NCBI RefSeq assembly: GCF_900156415.1
Contig: NZ_FTNM01000002.1
Location: 682,001 to 746,000, forward strand
Direction: 5' to 3'
From: Pontibacter lucknowensis
Lineage (GTDB): Bacteria > Bacteroidota > Bacteroidia > Cytophagales > Hymenobacteraceae
Length of the DNA: 64,000 nt
The notes under the pieces are model-generated. The model was not told the DNA's origin. It saw only the letters and a list, made by a program, of their open reading frames with translations, and did not search any database. Below are positions 9,816 through 18,130 of the stretch, in pieces. Both the position numbers and the translations under genes were made by a program. Position 1 is the first letter of the stretch. The number at the start of each line of letters is the position of its first letter.

Positions 9816-10556
9816 TTGAAAAACGCGATCACACTACTTTTCTCTATCTTCCTATTGACAGATTATCAGACGCAGGCCCAACAAAGTGACAGTCTTGCCA
9901 ATATGGCCTTGGTGCTGCCTGAGGTAGAGATAATTTACAAGCAGGAAAGTCTACCAGCAACTGGAGAGAAGTTGGGTGAAATTAAATTCGCGAAAGGCCG
10001 AAATACCCCTTGTGATATTCATGATTTACTGTCTCTGGCAAAAAAACAGGCAGTCGAAAAAGGTGCCAATGCGATCTATGTCACGTCCATCAAGCCACCA
10101 GCCAATGGTAGGGGTTGCTTCGCTATAGCGGCAGACTTGTATAAGCTGCAGGAGCCCTATGTATCAACGCCCAACCCTGATTTTCCTGGGAATGTCGCTG
10201 TTACCAATAACAATGATGTCTATACCTATACCGAAAGCGTTCCCGAATTTCCCGGAGGTGAAAGTCAGATGCTTGCTTTCATTACCCGAAACTTCAACTA
10301 TCCAGTCACAGCGCTTCGTGACAGAGTGGAAGGTAAAGTCATAGTTAGTTATGTCGTGCAGAATGACGGTAAGATTGGAAACGTACAAGTGAAACAAGGG
10401 GTGAGATGGGACCTGGACCAGGAGATAGTTCGCATCATCACGAGTATGCCTGAATGGGTGCCGGGCTATCAAAATGGTAAGGCTGTGCATGTTGCCTACA
10501 ATGTCCCCATCAACCTGAGCCTCCCACAACGGAAAAAGAAAGCAGCGAAAGATTAG
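9816..10556 (+). CDS. Secreted protein with TonB C-terminal domain
   Basis: The 246-residue protein starts at TTG (MKNAITLLFSIFLL) and has an N-terminal hydrophobic signal ending near TQAQQ, consistent with export to the periplasm. Residues about 50-110 (LGEIKFAKG, CDIHDLLSLAKKQA, GANAIYVTSI) resemble small domains found in Bacteroidota surface proteins. The C-terminal 95 residues fit the TonB_C domain: PEFPGGESQMLAFITRNFNYP, GKVIVSYVVQNDGKI, then the closing VPINLSL strand. It lacks the proline-rich spanning segment and N-terminal anchor of true TonB, so it may be a TonB-domain accessory rather than an energy transducer. The TTG start is the least certain point. Confidence 0.82.
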   Translation: MKNAITLLFSIFLLTDYQTQAQQSDSLANMALVLPEVEIIYKQESLPATGEKLGEIKFAKGRNTPCDIHDLLSLAKKQAVEKGANAIYVTSIKPPANGRGCFAIAADLYKLQEPYVSTPNPDFPGNVAVTNNNDVYTYTESVPEFPGGESQMLAFITRNFNYPVTALRDRVEGKVIVSYVVQNDGKIGNVQVKQGVRWDLDQEIVRIITSMPEWVPGYQNGKAVHVAYNVPINLSLPQRKKKAAKD

Positions 10557-10643
10557 GTTACCTGCTTCTTCCTGCACAGCATTAGCTATCCTTAGCAAAT
10601 TTAATAGTGTAGCTCAAAACAATTGATGGATAAATAGACGGTA

Positions 10644-11696
10644 ATGGTCAAAGTTTTGAACATACTGGACAAGATGGGTCTGACCCTGCAGATTGTGAAA
10701 ACGGCCTTTGCCGCTTCGCTTTCTTGGTTCATCGCCTCTACTCTGCTACAGTCCGAGTACCCTTACTTTGCGCCTATTGCCGCCATCATCACGGTACAGG
10801 TGACGGTACTCGACTCTGTGAATAAAGCGACGCAGCGTATAGTGGGCATTATTGGCGGCGTTTTCCTGAGCATGTTGCTTGGGCATTGGCTGAGCATCAA
10901 TACTTTCTCTATCTTCCTGGTCATCATGTTGGGAATGGGCATCTCAAAAGCCCTGCGCATGAATCCCCAGATCATTTCACAGGTAGCCATCAGTTCGCTA
11001 CTGGTTTTGGCATTCGGACATACTGAAGAAGGCTATGCTTTTGAACGGATTGCTGAGACGGTGCTAGGCTCAGGTATAGCAGTTATCATCAATGCCCTGA
11101 TAGTGCCGCAAAATGCAATTCCGGATGTGGAGAGAAGCGTGGTCAGGTATAGCAGGCTGTCAGCTGATACGCTGGTGAGCCTTAGCCGACTGATTGATTC
11201 CTCAAGCAAGCGCAAGCAGTTTGGGCGAGCTGAAGTAGACGCCCTTATCAGGGAGTCAGCTGACAGCCGGAAAGCACTTGACCTGGCCGAGCAAAGCCTG
11301 AAGTACAACCTCCTGCTCACGCACAAGCGTATGACACTGAACCGCCTGGCTGTTCATATAAACAACCTCGAAAGTATTACCATCCAGATCAGAGGTATAC
11401 GCAGAAGTCTGGCCGATCTGCAGAAAGTTAAGCCCTTCCGTTCGGCGTTCGCAGGAAAAGAGCAGTTGCAGCTCGCCATGGAGGTCACCGCCAACTGCAT
11501 CGACGCATTTGGACAAAGCGTGGTTGATTCTTCAGAAGAAAATATTGTGCAGCTAAAGAAACTGATGCGGCAGGCCCGCCTGGAGCAGGACCGTTGCCTG
11601 GAGTACCTGAAAGACATAAAATCGCCTGAGATGCAGCGGGACGTAGGCAGTATACTCACCGACCTGAAACGAATTCTGGCAGAGGCTGAAAGATAG
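10644..11696 (+). CDS. FUSC/aromatic acid exporter-like membrane protein
   Basis: The 350-residue protein has about six hydrophobic segments in its first 165 residues, including the family's hallmark start (KTAFAASLSWFIAS, YFAPIAAIITVQVTVLDSV, RIVGIIGGVFLSMLLG). A cytoplasmic helical tail follows (about 170-345, QSLKYNLLLTHKRMTLNRLAVHI). This is the ArAE/FUSC architecture, whose better-known members export aromatic acids or related organic anions across the inner membrane. The single-module length matches the short DUF939-type group. No partner periplasmic adaptor gene is adjacent, and the substrate is unknown. Confidence 0.85.
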   Translation: MVKVLNILDKMGLTLQIVKTAFAASLSWFIASTLLQSEYPYFAPIAAIITVQVTVLDSVNKATQRIVGIIGGVFLSMLLGHWLSINTFSIFLVIMLGMGISKALRMNPQIISQVAISSLLVLAFGHTEEGYAFERIAETVLGSGIAVIINALIVPQNAIPDVERSVVRYSRLSADTLVSLSRLIDSSSKRKQFGRAEVDALIRESADSRKALDLAEQSLKYNLLLTHKRMTLNRLAVHINNLESITIQIRGIRRSLADLQKVKPFRSAFAGKEQLQLAMEVTANCIDAFGQSVVDSSEENIVQLKKLMRQARLEQDRCLEYLKDIKSPEMQRDVGSILTDLKRILAEAER

Positions 11697-11737
11697 ATTT
11701 CAGTATTCCTCCCGCTCTTTTATTTACCCAAAACTTG

Positions 11738-11800
11738 CACTATCCTTCTGATAGAAAATTCTGTCAGCATGAACACGAAGATGCTTTAGATAGGATAGTG
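11738..11800. other. Possible structured RNA (three-way junction)
   Basis: An outer stem CACTATCC (11738-11745) pairs with GGATAGTG (11793-11800). Inside it, CTGATAGA (11748-11755) pairs with TCTGTCAG (11760-11767) around a four-base loop, and GCAT/ATGC (11767-11784) forms a third, weak stem. A further short hairpin, CCCT/AGGG, follows at about 11804-11814. The element lies in the 232-base gap between the FUSC gene and the lipoprotein gene and has no T-tract, so it does not look like a plain terminator. No known RNA family was recognised. Confidence 0.3.
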
Positions 11801-11928
11801 AAGCCCTCGCAGGGGTATTTAGACGTAGTAGAGTAATTATATCTGACTTTTATAATATTATTTAAGCAAAGCATGCAACGTCTCATCGATTATTAGCATC
11901 TTACAACTATAAGAAAGCCTATAATCCT

Positions 11929-12546
11929 ATGAAACAGCAGCCTTTATTCAGAGCCTTCGCCCTATTGTGCCTGGCACTTTGTTTCTCTTCCTGTGATAAA
12001 GAAGAAGAAATAATACCGGTGGAAGTCATCATGCCATTGCAGGTCGGTAATGAATGGGTATATGAGGTGATAGATTACAATACTGATGGCGATGTTCTTA
12101 CCACCAGTTCGTTCAGACGGCAGGTGGTAAAAGATACCCTGATCAGCAAAACCACCTGGTATATTTTGAGTAATGGCTCGATCGTACGAAATGACAGGGA
12201 TGGGTACGTGTACTATAGAAAGGACGCCAAAGAACAGTACATTACTTACCCCAGCCCCGAGATGTCGGGCATCGCTTATGGATACGAGTACCCGAATTAT
12301 ACCTTATGGATTTACCACAGAAGAACATCAGGCCTTGTAGCTGTACCTGATTCACCGCATGCGGACCAGGCACTTGAGTTCAGTTTTGAAAGGCAGACTT
12401 CCCAAAAAGCATCCTCCTCGCTGAGCACGACCTGGGTCAAAGAATACGTAACGCCTGATATTGGTATGATCCGAACTGACTGGTACTATGCCGACTCCGA
12501 CAAGTTGATGCGCCGCTATGAACTCAAGAGTTACCGTGTGAAGTAG
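11929..12546 (+). CDS. Uncharacterised lipoprotein
   Basis: The 205-residue protein has a lipoprotein signal: charged start, hydrophobic core, lipobox FSSC, then DKEEE right after the lipidated cysteine. That acidic stretch resembles the Bacteroidota lipoprotein export signal for surface display. The mature part starts with PLQVGNEWVYEVIDYN, a beta-rich motif common in Bacteroidota lipoproteins of unknown role, and is rich in Tyr, Trp and Thr strands. No catalytic motif is visible. It is a single gene with a long hairpin downstream. Confidence 0.85.
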   Translation: MKQQPLFRAFALLCLALCFSSCDKEEEIIPVEVIMPLQVGNEWVYEVIDYNTDGDVLTTSSFRRQVVKDTLISKTTWYILSNGSIVRNDRDGYVYYRKDAKEQYITYPSPEMSGIAYGYEYPNYTLWIYHRRTSGLVAVPDSPHADQALEFSFERQTSQKASSSLSTTWVKEYVTPDIGMIRTDWYYADSDKLMRRYELKSYRVK

Positions 12547-12583
12547 AGATGTGCGGGTTCGCATTTAAAATGAATCAAAAATA

Positions 12584-12664
12584 ATGAAGTAAAAAATACG
12601 AAGTCCCGTATATAGAGCCTCCGATATTATGCGTTGATCTTGAAACGGGACTTTTATACTTCAT
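12584..12664. repeat. Nested 81-base inverted repeat, possibly a terminator
   Basis: Two arm pairs are nested: ATGAAGTA (12584-12591) with TACTTCAT (12657-12664), and AAGTCCCGT (12601-12609) with ACGGGACTT (12645-12653). The inner loop is 35 bases. TTTT follows the inner arm, so it may terminate the lipoprotein gene. The outer arms and long loop are unlike the compact terminators elsewhere in the window and look more like a small repeat unit. Confidence 0.55.
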
Positions 12665-12694
12665 ACATTTTTAGTAATATCGGATTCTTAACAC

Positions 12695-13792
12695 ATGCCG
12701 ATAAATTTGATTGCATTGCGTACCTCTATTATCACCCTCTTATTATTTTTATCCTCTATCGCCGTTTTCGGTCAAAGCTCTAACCTGCAGGTAGTAGCGA
12801 TGCCCGGCGACGGAATCTATACCTTATTGCGCCGCCACGGGCTCAATCCTTCCGAGCATCTTCAAAAGTTTGTGGAGATGAATAAGGAGCGATTCGGCAA
12901 AGACAACGGCCTCATTGCCGGCAAAGAGTACACTTTACCAGAGGGCGCCACTGCAGCCGAAAGCAACGCTGTGGCTAGCGACAATACACGCGTTGCCACT
13001 GAGGTCAGTAAAACACGAAGCGATGTAAGTGCCACCCCAGCCAAGGTAGCTGCCCGCGTACTCGAGATGCCCTTGTTCGGGGAGAAGTATTCCCGTGTGG
13101 AATTAAAGTCTTCAAAGCTGCAGGGCGCAGTTTACTATCTGAGCTCCGGACATGGCGGCCCTGACCCGGGTGCGGTGGGCAAGTATGGCAATCACGATCT
13201 CGCAGAAGATGAATATGCCTATGACGTCACCATTCGCCTGGCCCGCGTGCTGATGGAGCATGGCGCTACCGTGTACATGATCGTGCAGGACCCGGAAAAC
13301 GGCATACGTGATGAGGGGATTCTGAAAATGGACCGGAATGAAGTGGTTTACCCAAACAAACGGATTCCACTCAACCACAGTGCGCGTCTGCGTCAGCGCA
13401 CCGAAGCTGTAAACAGCTTATACCTGAAACACAAGGGCGCCTACCAGCGCATGCTGGCCATTCACGTCGATAGTCGCAGTGAAAGCCAGAATATCGATGT
13501 GTTCTTCTACCACCACGAAAACAGCAAGGATGGAGAGCAGCTGGCTAAGAACATTCACCAGACCTTCACCAACAAATACAGACGCTACCAGCCTAACCGT
13601 GACTATTCTGGCAATGTGACACAGCGCAGTAGCCTGTACGTGATTAAGTATAGCCATCCACCCACCGTATTTATCGAGCTCGGTAACATTCGCAACGTAA
13701 AGGATCAAAGACGTTTTGTGATTCCGGATAACCGCCAGGCCCTTGCCAACTGGATTTATGAAGGCCTGCTGAGCGACTATACACCTCAGTAA
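12695..13792 (+). CDS. N-acetylmuramoyl-L-alanine amidase family (Amidase_3) protein
   Basis: The 365-residue exported protein has a signal peptide (ending AVFGQS), a LysM-like segment at about 30-85 (MPGDGIYTLLRRHGLNP, then NGLIAGKEYTLPEG), a low-complexity linker, and a zinc amidase domain at about 145-365. Zinc and catalytic residues fit Amidase_3: His in SSGHGGPDPG, Glu in EDEYAYDV, His in AIHVDSR and Glu in FIELGNI. It should cut the amide bond between MurNAc and the stem peptide in the periplasm, acting in cell separation or wall remodelling. A strong hairpin terminator follows. It has no operon partner. Confidence 0.9.
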   Translation: MPINLIALRTSIITLLLFLSSIAVFGQSSNLQVVAMPGDGIYTLLRRHGLNPSEHLQKFVEMNKERFGKDNGLIAGKEYTLPEGATAAESNAVASDNTRVATEVSKTRSDVSATPAKVAARVLEMPLFGEKYSRVELKSSKLQGAVYYLSSGHGGPDPGAVGKYGNHDLAEDEYAYDVTIRLARVLMEHGATVYMIVQDPENGIRDEGILKMDRNEVVYPNKRIPLNHSARLRQRTEAVNSLYLKHKGAYQRMLAIHVDSRSESQNIDVFFYHHENSKDGEQLAKNIHQTFTNKYRRYQPNRDYSGNVTQRSSLYVIKYSHPPTVFIELGNIRNVKDQRRFVIPDNRQALANWIYEGLLSDYTPQ

Positions 13793-13800
13793 AACATGCA

Positions 13801-13839
13801 AGGGGCAGCCGTACTATGCGGCTGCCCCTCCTTTTTTTT
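13801..13839 (+). terminator. Strong intrinsic terminator between convergent genes
   Basis: A perfect 11-base stem (13801-13811 with 13819-13829, GGGGCAGCC core) and a 7-base loop are followed by eight T at 13832-13839. It ends the amidase transcript and sits just before the convergent gene at 13850. Confidence 0.92.
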
Positions 13840-13849
13840 GTGACAAACC

Positions 13850-14248
13850 TTATTTATTGGGTTGCGCTTTCGCATAATCTACCTTCAGCAGGTTCAGGAT
13901 TGCATTGCGGTGCGCATCTGCAGACATGGTTTCAGCGTCTTTGTCTACCATATCCTGCGTTCCGATCAACAATTGCCGTTTCACATCGTCATCATCCTTG
14001 TCCCGGCTGAAATACAGCGCCACATAGTCGTTTTGGCCAAAGAAGCCTTCCCGTCCGATGCCCATCTCGTTGAGGATACCGTTGAGGGTGTCTACAACTG
14101 CTGGCTCTTCGCCGCCTGCCACACCGATGTATTCGAAGCCCGCATCTGTTACATCCTGGTGCCTCGGAAAGGCTGCTAACACTTTCTCCTTAAAATTCCG
14201 GTTCAAGTCTTCCTTCTGGAAACGATATAGAATGACGTAGCTATGCAT
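13850..14248 (-). CDS. Uncharacterised 132-residue cytoplasmic protein
   Basis: I do not recognise this protein. It is small, soluble and acidic in the middle (SRDKDDDDVKRQLL), with no signal or membrane segment. The start MHSYVILYRFQKEDL, the short strands DYVALYF and FEYIGVAGG, and a C-terminal helix suggest a compact alpha/beta fold. The gene is read divergently from the P450. An AATATTTG stretch upstream is a near match to the -7 box. Confidence 0.75.
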   Translation of the reverse strand: MHSYVILYRFQKEDLNRNFKEKVLAAFPRHQDVTDAGFEYIGVAGGEEPAVVDTLNGILNEMGIGREGFFGQNDYVALYFSRDKDDDDVKRQLLIGTQDMVDKDAETMSADAHRNAILNLLKVDYAKAQPNK

Positions 14249-14310
14249 ATATTTTTATAATTTAAACTTTAACAAATATTATATTATTTAGCTACGGCTT
14301 GTTGATGCAT

Positions 14311-14318
14311 TAGTTTTG
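14311..14318 (+). promoter_or_regulatory. -7 box for the P450 gene
   Basis: TAGTTTTG fits the Bacteroidota TAnnTTTG consensus. The predicted leader to the ATG at 14477 is about 150 bases. Confidence 0.45.
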
Positions 14319-14476
14319 TATTCAAACCAACCAACAAAATAGCGACTGTCATCACGCAAGGTGTGTTGCTCATTAGTTACAGGTATAGCTGGGCTTTATC
14401 GCAGCCTGTGTGTGAACCAGTGAGCAGTCGCGTCGTATCCCTTAGTACTATTATATGCTCTGAAATAAATAAAGCT

Positions 14477-15724
14477 ATGACAAACATTCCGGAAGAGAAG
14501 ACCCTCGACAGTTCTATCACATTGCTGCAGGAAGGCTTTCCTTTTCTGCATAAGCGCATGCAGCAGTTTAACTCTGATATCTTTAAGACCAGGCTCCTGG
14601 GCGAAGAAGTGATCTGTATACATGGGCCGGAGGCTGCTCAGGTTTTCTATGATACAAGCAAGTTTCAGCGGAAGGGCGCTATACCTAAACCGGTACAGAA
14701 AACCCTGCTCGGCGAGGACGGGGTGCAGACAATGGATGACGTTGCCCATCGGCACCGTAAGGCCATGTTCATGTCCCTAATGTCGAAAGCAAGTATAAAC
14801 CACCTGCTTGCACAGTGCGACAGGGCCTGGCGAGCCTATGTCACCAAGTGGGTGAATATGCCGGAAGTTGTATTGTTTGAGGACGTGCAGGAGATCATGT
14901 GCCTGGGCGCCTGCGCCTGGGCAGGAGTGCCGCTGAAGCCAACAGAAGTGAGGCAGCGGGCGCAGGATTTTACAGCCATGGTGGATGCCTTCGGAGCGGC
15001 TGACATGCGCCACTACCGCGGCCGCAAAGCCCGAAGCAGAACTGAGAGCTGGGTCGGGGGCATCATTGAGCAGGTACGGAAAAAGAAACTACATCCCGAT
15101 GAAAACTCCCCACTCTACATAGTAGCCTGGCACTACGACACAGCTGGTAAACTGCTGAGCAAAAAGATGGCAACCGTTGAACTGATCAACCTGCTGCGCC
15201 CTATTGTAGCCATTGCCTATTACGTAGCCTTCTCCGCACTGGCATTGCACAAGCACCCGGAGTATTTGGAGCGTCTCAGACAGCCAGACGGACGTTTCCG
15301 TGAAATGTTTGTGCAGGAGGTACGACGCTTCTACCCTTTTGCACCATTCCTGGGTGCCCGTGTCCGGAACGAGTTTGATTGGGGAGGCAATCATTTTAAA
15401 AAAGGAAAGCTAGTACTGCTCGACGTTTACGGCATGCTCCATGATCCGCGACTTTGGGAAAAGCCTGAACTTTTTAAACCGGAACGCTTCGCAAACTGGC
15501 AGGGCAGCCCCTTTGATTTTATACCGCAGGGAGGCGGAGAGTTCGAACTCGGCCACCGATGCGCCGGCGAGTGGATCACGATTGAGGTGATGAAACAGGC
15601 GCTGGGATTTCTGGTGAATCACATCTCTTATGAGGTACCTCCCCAAAACCTGTACTACAAGCTCGACCGTATGCCGACATACCCACAAAGCGGTGTGATC
15701 ATCAGCAATATCAGGCGAATCTAA
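14477..15724 (+). CDS. Cytochrome P450 of the CYP152 fatty-acid peroxygenase type
   Basis: The 415-residue protein (from ATG 14477; an in-frame GTG at 14363 would add 38 unrelated residues) carries the CYP152 signatures. The heme-thiolate loop is GHRCAGE with Cys near 362. The I-helix has LLRPIVAIAYY, with Arg about 241 and Pro about 242 replacing the usual acid-alcohol pair. The N-terminal HRHRKAMFM segment is also typical. In characterised members (P450-BSbeta, P450-SPalpha) the substrate carboxylate binds this Arg and the enzyme uses hydrogen peroxide to hydroxylate fatty acids at alpha or beta, or to decarboxylate them, without a redox partner. No ferredoxin or reductase gene is adjacent, which fits. 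It is cytoplasmic, monocistronic, with a hairpin downstream. Confidence 0.93.
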   Translation: MTNIPEEKTLDSSITLLQEGFPFLHKRMQQFNSDIFKTRLLGEEVICIHGPEAAQVFYDTSKFQRKGAIPKPVQKTLLGEDGVQTMDDVAHRHRKAMFMSLMSKASINHLLAQCDRAWRAYVTKWVNMPEVVLFEDVQEIMCLGACAWAGVPLKPTEVRQRAQDFTAMVDAFGAADMRHYRGRKARSRTESWVGGIIEQVRKKKLHPDENSPLYIVAWHYDTAGKLLSKKMATVELINLLRPIVAIAYYVAFSALALHKHPEYLERLRQPDGRFREMFVQEVRRFYPFAPFLGARVRNEFDWGGNHFKKGKLVLLDVYGMLHDPRLWEKPELFKPERFANWQGSPFDFIPQGGGEFELGHRCAGEWITIEVMKQALGFLVNHISYEVPPQNLYYKLDRMPTYPQSGVIISNIRRI

Positions 15725-15750
15725 ATTTGCAATTTTCCTTCTATTTGTCA

Positions 15751-15793
15751 CAGCCATGTCAGCTACCGCTTTGTGCAGTAGCTGACATGGCTG
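15751..15793 (+). terminator. Long hairpin after the P450 gene
   Basis: A perfect 15-base stem (15751-15765 with 15779-15793, core GCCATGTCAGCT) encloses a 13-base loop and is followed by only TTT. It lies 26 bases after the stop codon and probably ends or stabilises the transcript. Confidence 0.7.
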
Positions 15794-16014
15794 TTTCTAC
15801 ACTGTGCCAAAGCACCTTTACTCAAAATATTGCTTCATTCGCTAATGAAAAGCTGAACTCTAGTACAATTTGATTGTTGGTGTCATCTCGCTTTAAATAC
15901 GTCTTTGACAGCTGCAAAATGGCTAAAAAGCTGAAACACAAACAAAAGGCTATCTCCTCCGTTAATATTTATAACACACTACTAGTTAATTAAGTACAAT
16001 TTAACACATTAAAC

Positions 16015-16620
16015 ATGACTACTATGAAACGAATTTATCTACTATCAGCTTTAATTATTTTTTTGTCAACTAATGTTTTTGCGCAGGATGTTGAAGACCT
16101 TCCCCGGCCTCAAACATCAGCCCCGGTAGCTAGTGATGCTATACAACAAGGAAATTGGATTGTTGGCGCAAGTATTGCCAATGTTGGTCATAACTTCAAG
16201 TCCAAAACCTTCAGCTTGGATTTAACTCCTAGAGCAGGCTATTTTATCAGTGACAATGCAGTGATTGGTGCTCAGGCGCAGTTAGGTTTGTCTATCTACA
16301 GTGGTGGCGAATCGTTCCGATATGGTGTGACACCTTTTGTACGCTACTATTTTCCTGAGGGAGCCTCTCCTACCGGCAGATTTTTTGGTGAAGCCATTGT
16401 AGGTATAGCTGGCAGTTCTGAAGAAGACAGTGATGGAGATTCCGTTTTTTCACGCGTATATGGTGTTAGCGGTGGCTATGCGTATTTTGTAGCAAGAAAC
16501 GTAGCGCTGGAAGGTATGCTTAACCTGGTCCGCAGCAATGCTAACGTAGACTTTGGAGGATCAGCTACTGGTCTTTCCATTAGTCTTGGTCTGCAGATTT
16601 ATCTGCCTGCAGGTAATTAA
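16015..16620 (+). CDS. Outer-membrane beta-barrel protein
   Basis: The 201-residue protein has a signal peptide (MKRIYLLSALIIF...FAQ; the ATG at 16024 is equally likely as start). The mature part is made of alternating strands such as WIVGASIANVGHN, PRAGYFISDNAVIGAQ, RYGVTPFVRYYF and VSGGYAYFVARNVALEG, ending in an aromatic-poor but alternating SLGLQIYLPAG strand. This is the pattern of small eight-stranded OmpW/OmpX-like barrels common in Bacteroidota. Function is not known: structural, adhesion or pore. It is monocistronic with a perfect bidirectional terminator after it. Confidence 0.85.
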   Translation: MTTMKRIYLLSALIIFLSTNVFAQDVEDLPRPQTSAPVASDAIQQGNWIVGASIANVGHNFKSKTFSLDLTPRAGYFISDNAVIGAQAQLGLSIYSGGESFRYGVTPFVRYYFPEGASPTGRFFGEAIVGIAGSSEEDSDGDSVFSRVYGVSGGYAYFVARNVALEGMLNLVRSNANVDFGGSATGLSISLGLQIYLPAGN

Positions 16621-16633
16621 GTCGCTATATTTA

Positions 16634-16677
16634 AAGTGAAGCCCGCTCCAGTTTTCTGGAGCGGGCTTCACTTCTTT
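16634..16677. terminator. Perfect 18-base bidirectional terminator
   Basis: The arms 16634-16651 and 16656-16673 pair perfectly (core GAAGCCCGCTCCAG) around a TTTT loop. It sits between convergent genes ending at 16620 and 16698 and can serve both. Confidence 0.92.
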
Positions 16678-16697
16678 AAGTCCGACATAAATTATGC

Positions 16698-17957
16698 TCA
16701 TTGCAGTACTTTCTCAACCAAGTGCCTGCTGCCGTCAATTTTATGCTGGTAGGGCAACCCCAGTATTTCAGCGATAAGCGGATATACATCCACGTTTTCG
16801 AAAGTATCTACTTTTACGCCTTGCTTGAAAGCGGGCCCCCAGGCATAAAAGGTAGCATGCATTTCTTTCACTTGGGTGGCATCATAACCATGCTGACCAG
16901 GTGAAGGCGGTCGTGACGAAAAGTGAAATACCTTTGGTGCATCGGACAGCAGCAGGATATCGCCCACACGGCCATACTTGTCGTGCTTTGCTCCGTAGTG
17001 CAGGTGTTTTGGCATATTTGATTTCTTATATACCTGATACTCCTTTGCCTCTTTCTTCAGCTTCCGGTAAGTTGGCTTCACAGCTTTCTTATCCTTGGCA
17101 TGCAACTCCACGACCATACCACCTCCTGACACCATAAATTTTGCTGTATCAATAGCCGCTGGCATAGGCAGCGTATTTTGGGTATCTACTGCGAGCATAC
17201 CATGGTCTGACACGAACACGTAATTCACCGGCAGGCCCGTTTTGGCCACCGCCTCAGTCAGCCTTTGCATGTGTTTGTCCAGTTCCAGTACAGCCTCTTT
17301 TGTCTGTGGGGCATCAGGACCATAGCGGTGACCAGCATGGTCTACCTCCGGCAGGTAAAACGTGATGAGGTGCGGGCGCTTCTCAGCAGGCAAACTGAGC
17401 CAATCTACTACCGTCTGGATGCGGCGCTCAATGGGCATCACCTCACTGTACTGGTAATGATACGTAGGCAGTATACCTTGCACAGGCGCCTCAGAGCCTA
17501 CCCAGAAAAAACTGGCCGCTACCATTTGCTGCTGTTCGGCCAGTACCCAAAGTGGTGTTCCCCCATACCAGCTGCCATCTTCCACTTTGCTGCGGTCGCG
17601 CATGCTGTAGTGCTCCTTGCGCTGCGGGTCGTAAAAATAATTGTTGATTAGTCCGTGGCTTGCCGGGTATAGCCCTGTCACAATGGAATAGTGGTTTGGG
17701 AAAGTTTTGGAAGGAAAGGCCGGCAACATGGAGGTAGCCTCTACTCCTTCTGATCGCTTCGACTTCAGGAATTTAGCGTCAAACTTATCTGCATAATCAT
17801 ACCTGAAACCGTCGGCTGAAATCAGAATGACGTAAGGTTTTTCCTGTTGCGCCGGGCTGTTATACCTGTCATGGATGACACGCTGCACCGTGTCTACTTG
17901 TGCGAATGCCAGTCCATGCCAGAGCAGGTAAACCAGCAATACAGAAATCTTTTTCAT
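16698..17957 (-). CDS. NPP-type ectonucleotide pyrophosphatase/phosphodiesterase
   Basis: The 419-residue exported enzyme (signal peptide ending FAQ) belongs to the alkaline-phosphatase superfamily, NPP branch. The metal and nucleophile set is visible: Asp49 in SADG, nucleophile Thr85 in PSKTFPNHYSIVTG, EVDHAGH, SDHG and GQHGYD. These enzymes hydrolyse phosphodiester or pyrophosphate bonds in nucleotides or lipids in the periplasm, using two zinc ions. Length is typical for bacterial NPP (about 390-430). A TATCTTCG box just upstream at 17964-17971 is close to the -7 consensus and would give an almost leaderless message. The gene is monocistronic. Confidence 0.92.
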   Translation of the reverse strand: MKKISVLLVYLLWHGLAFAQVDTVQRVIHDRYNSPAQQEKPYVILISADGFRYDYADKFDAKFLKSKRSEGVEATSMLPAFPSKTFPNHYSIVTGLYPASHGLINNYFYDPQRKEHYSMRDRSKVEDGSWYGGTPLWVLAEQQQMVAASFFWVGSEAPVQGILPTYHYQYSEVMPIERRIQTVVDWLSLPAEKRPHLITFYLPEVDHAGHRYGPDAPQTKEAVLELDKHMQRLTEAVAKTGLPVNYVFVSDHGMLAVDTQNTLPMPAAIDTAKFMVSGGGMVVELHAKDKKAVKPTYRKLKKEAKEYQVYKKSNMPKHLHYGAKHDKYGRVGDILLLSDAPKVFHFSSRPPSPGQHGYDATQVKEMHATFYAWGPAFKQGVKVDTFENVDVYPLIAEILGLPYQHKIDGSRHLVEKVLQ

Positions 17958-18130
17958 GGTGCGAAGATACGCTAAAACCTGTGTAGCAACCAGGCCAAGG
18001 GCTTTATTTTAATGTTAAGACACTAAGCTATACCCGTATAAAAACCAACCGTAAATTATCTAAAAGAGACATTTGTCATTATTCAGCAGCTCAGGTTTGT
18101 ATACCTTGCCTCACCATAAAATCAAAACAG

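Noticed and set aside
14363..14476. Upstream GTG start of the P450
   Set aside because: It would add 38 residues unlike CYP152 N-termini; the ATG at 14477 fits the family.
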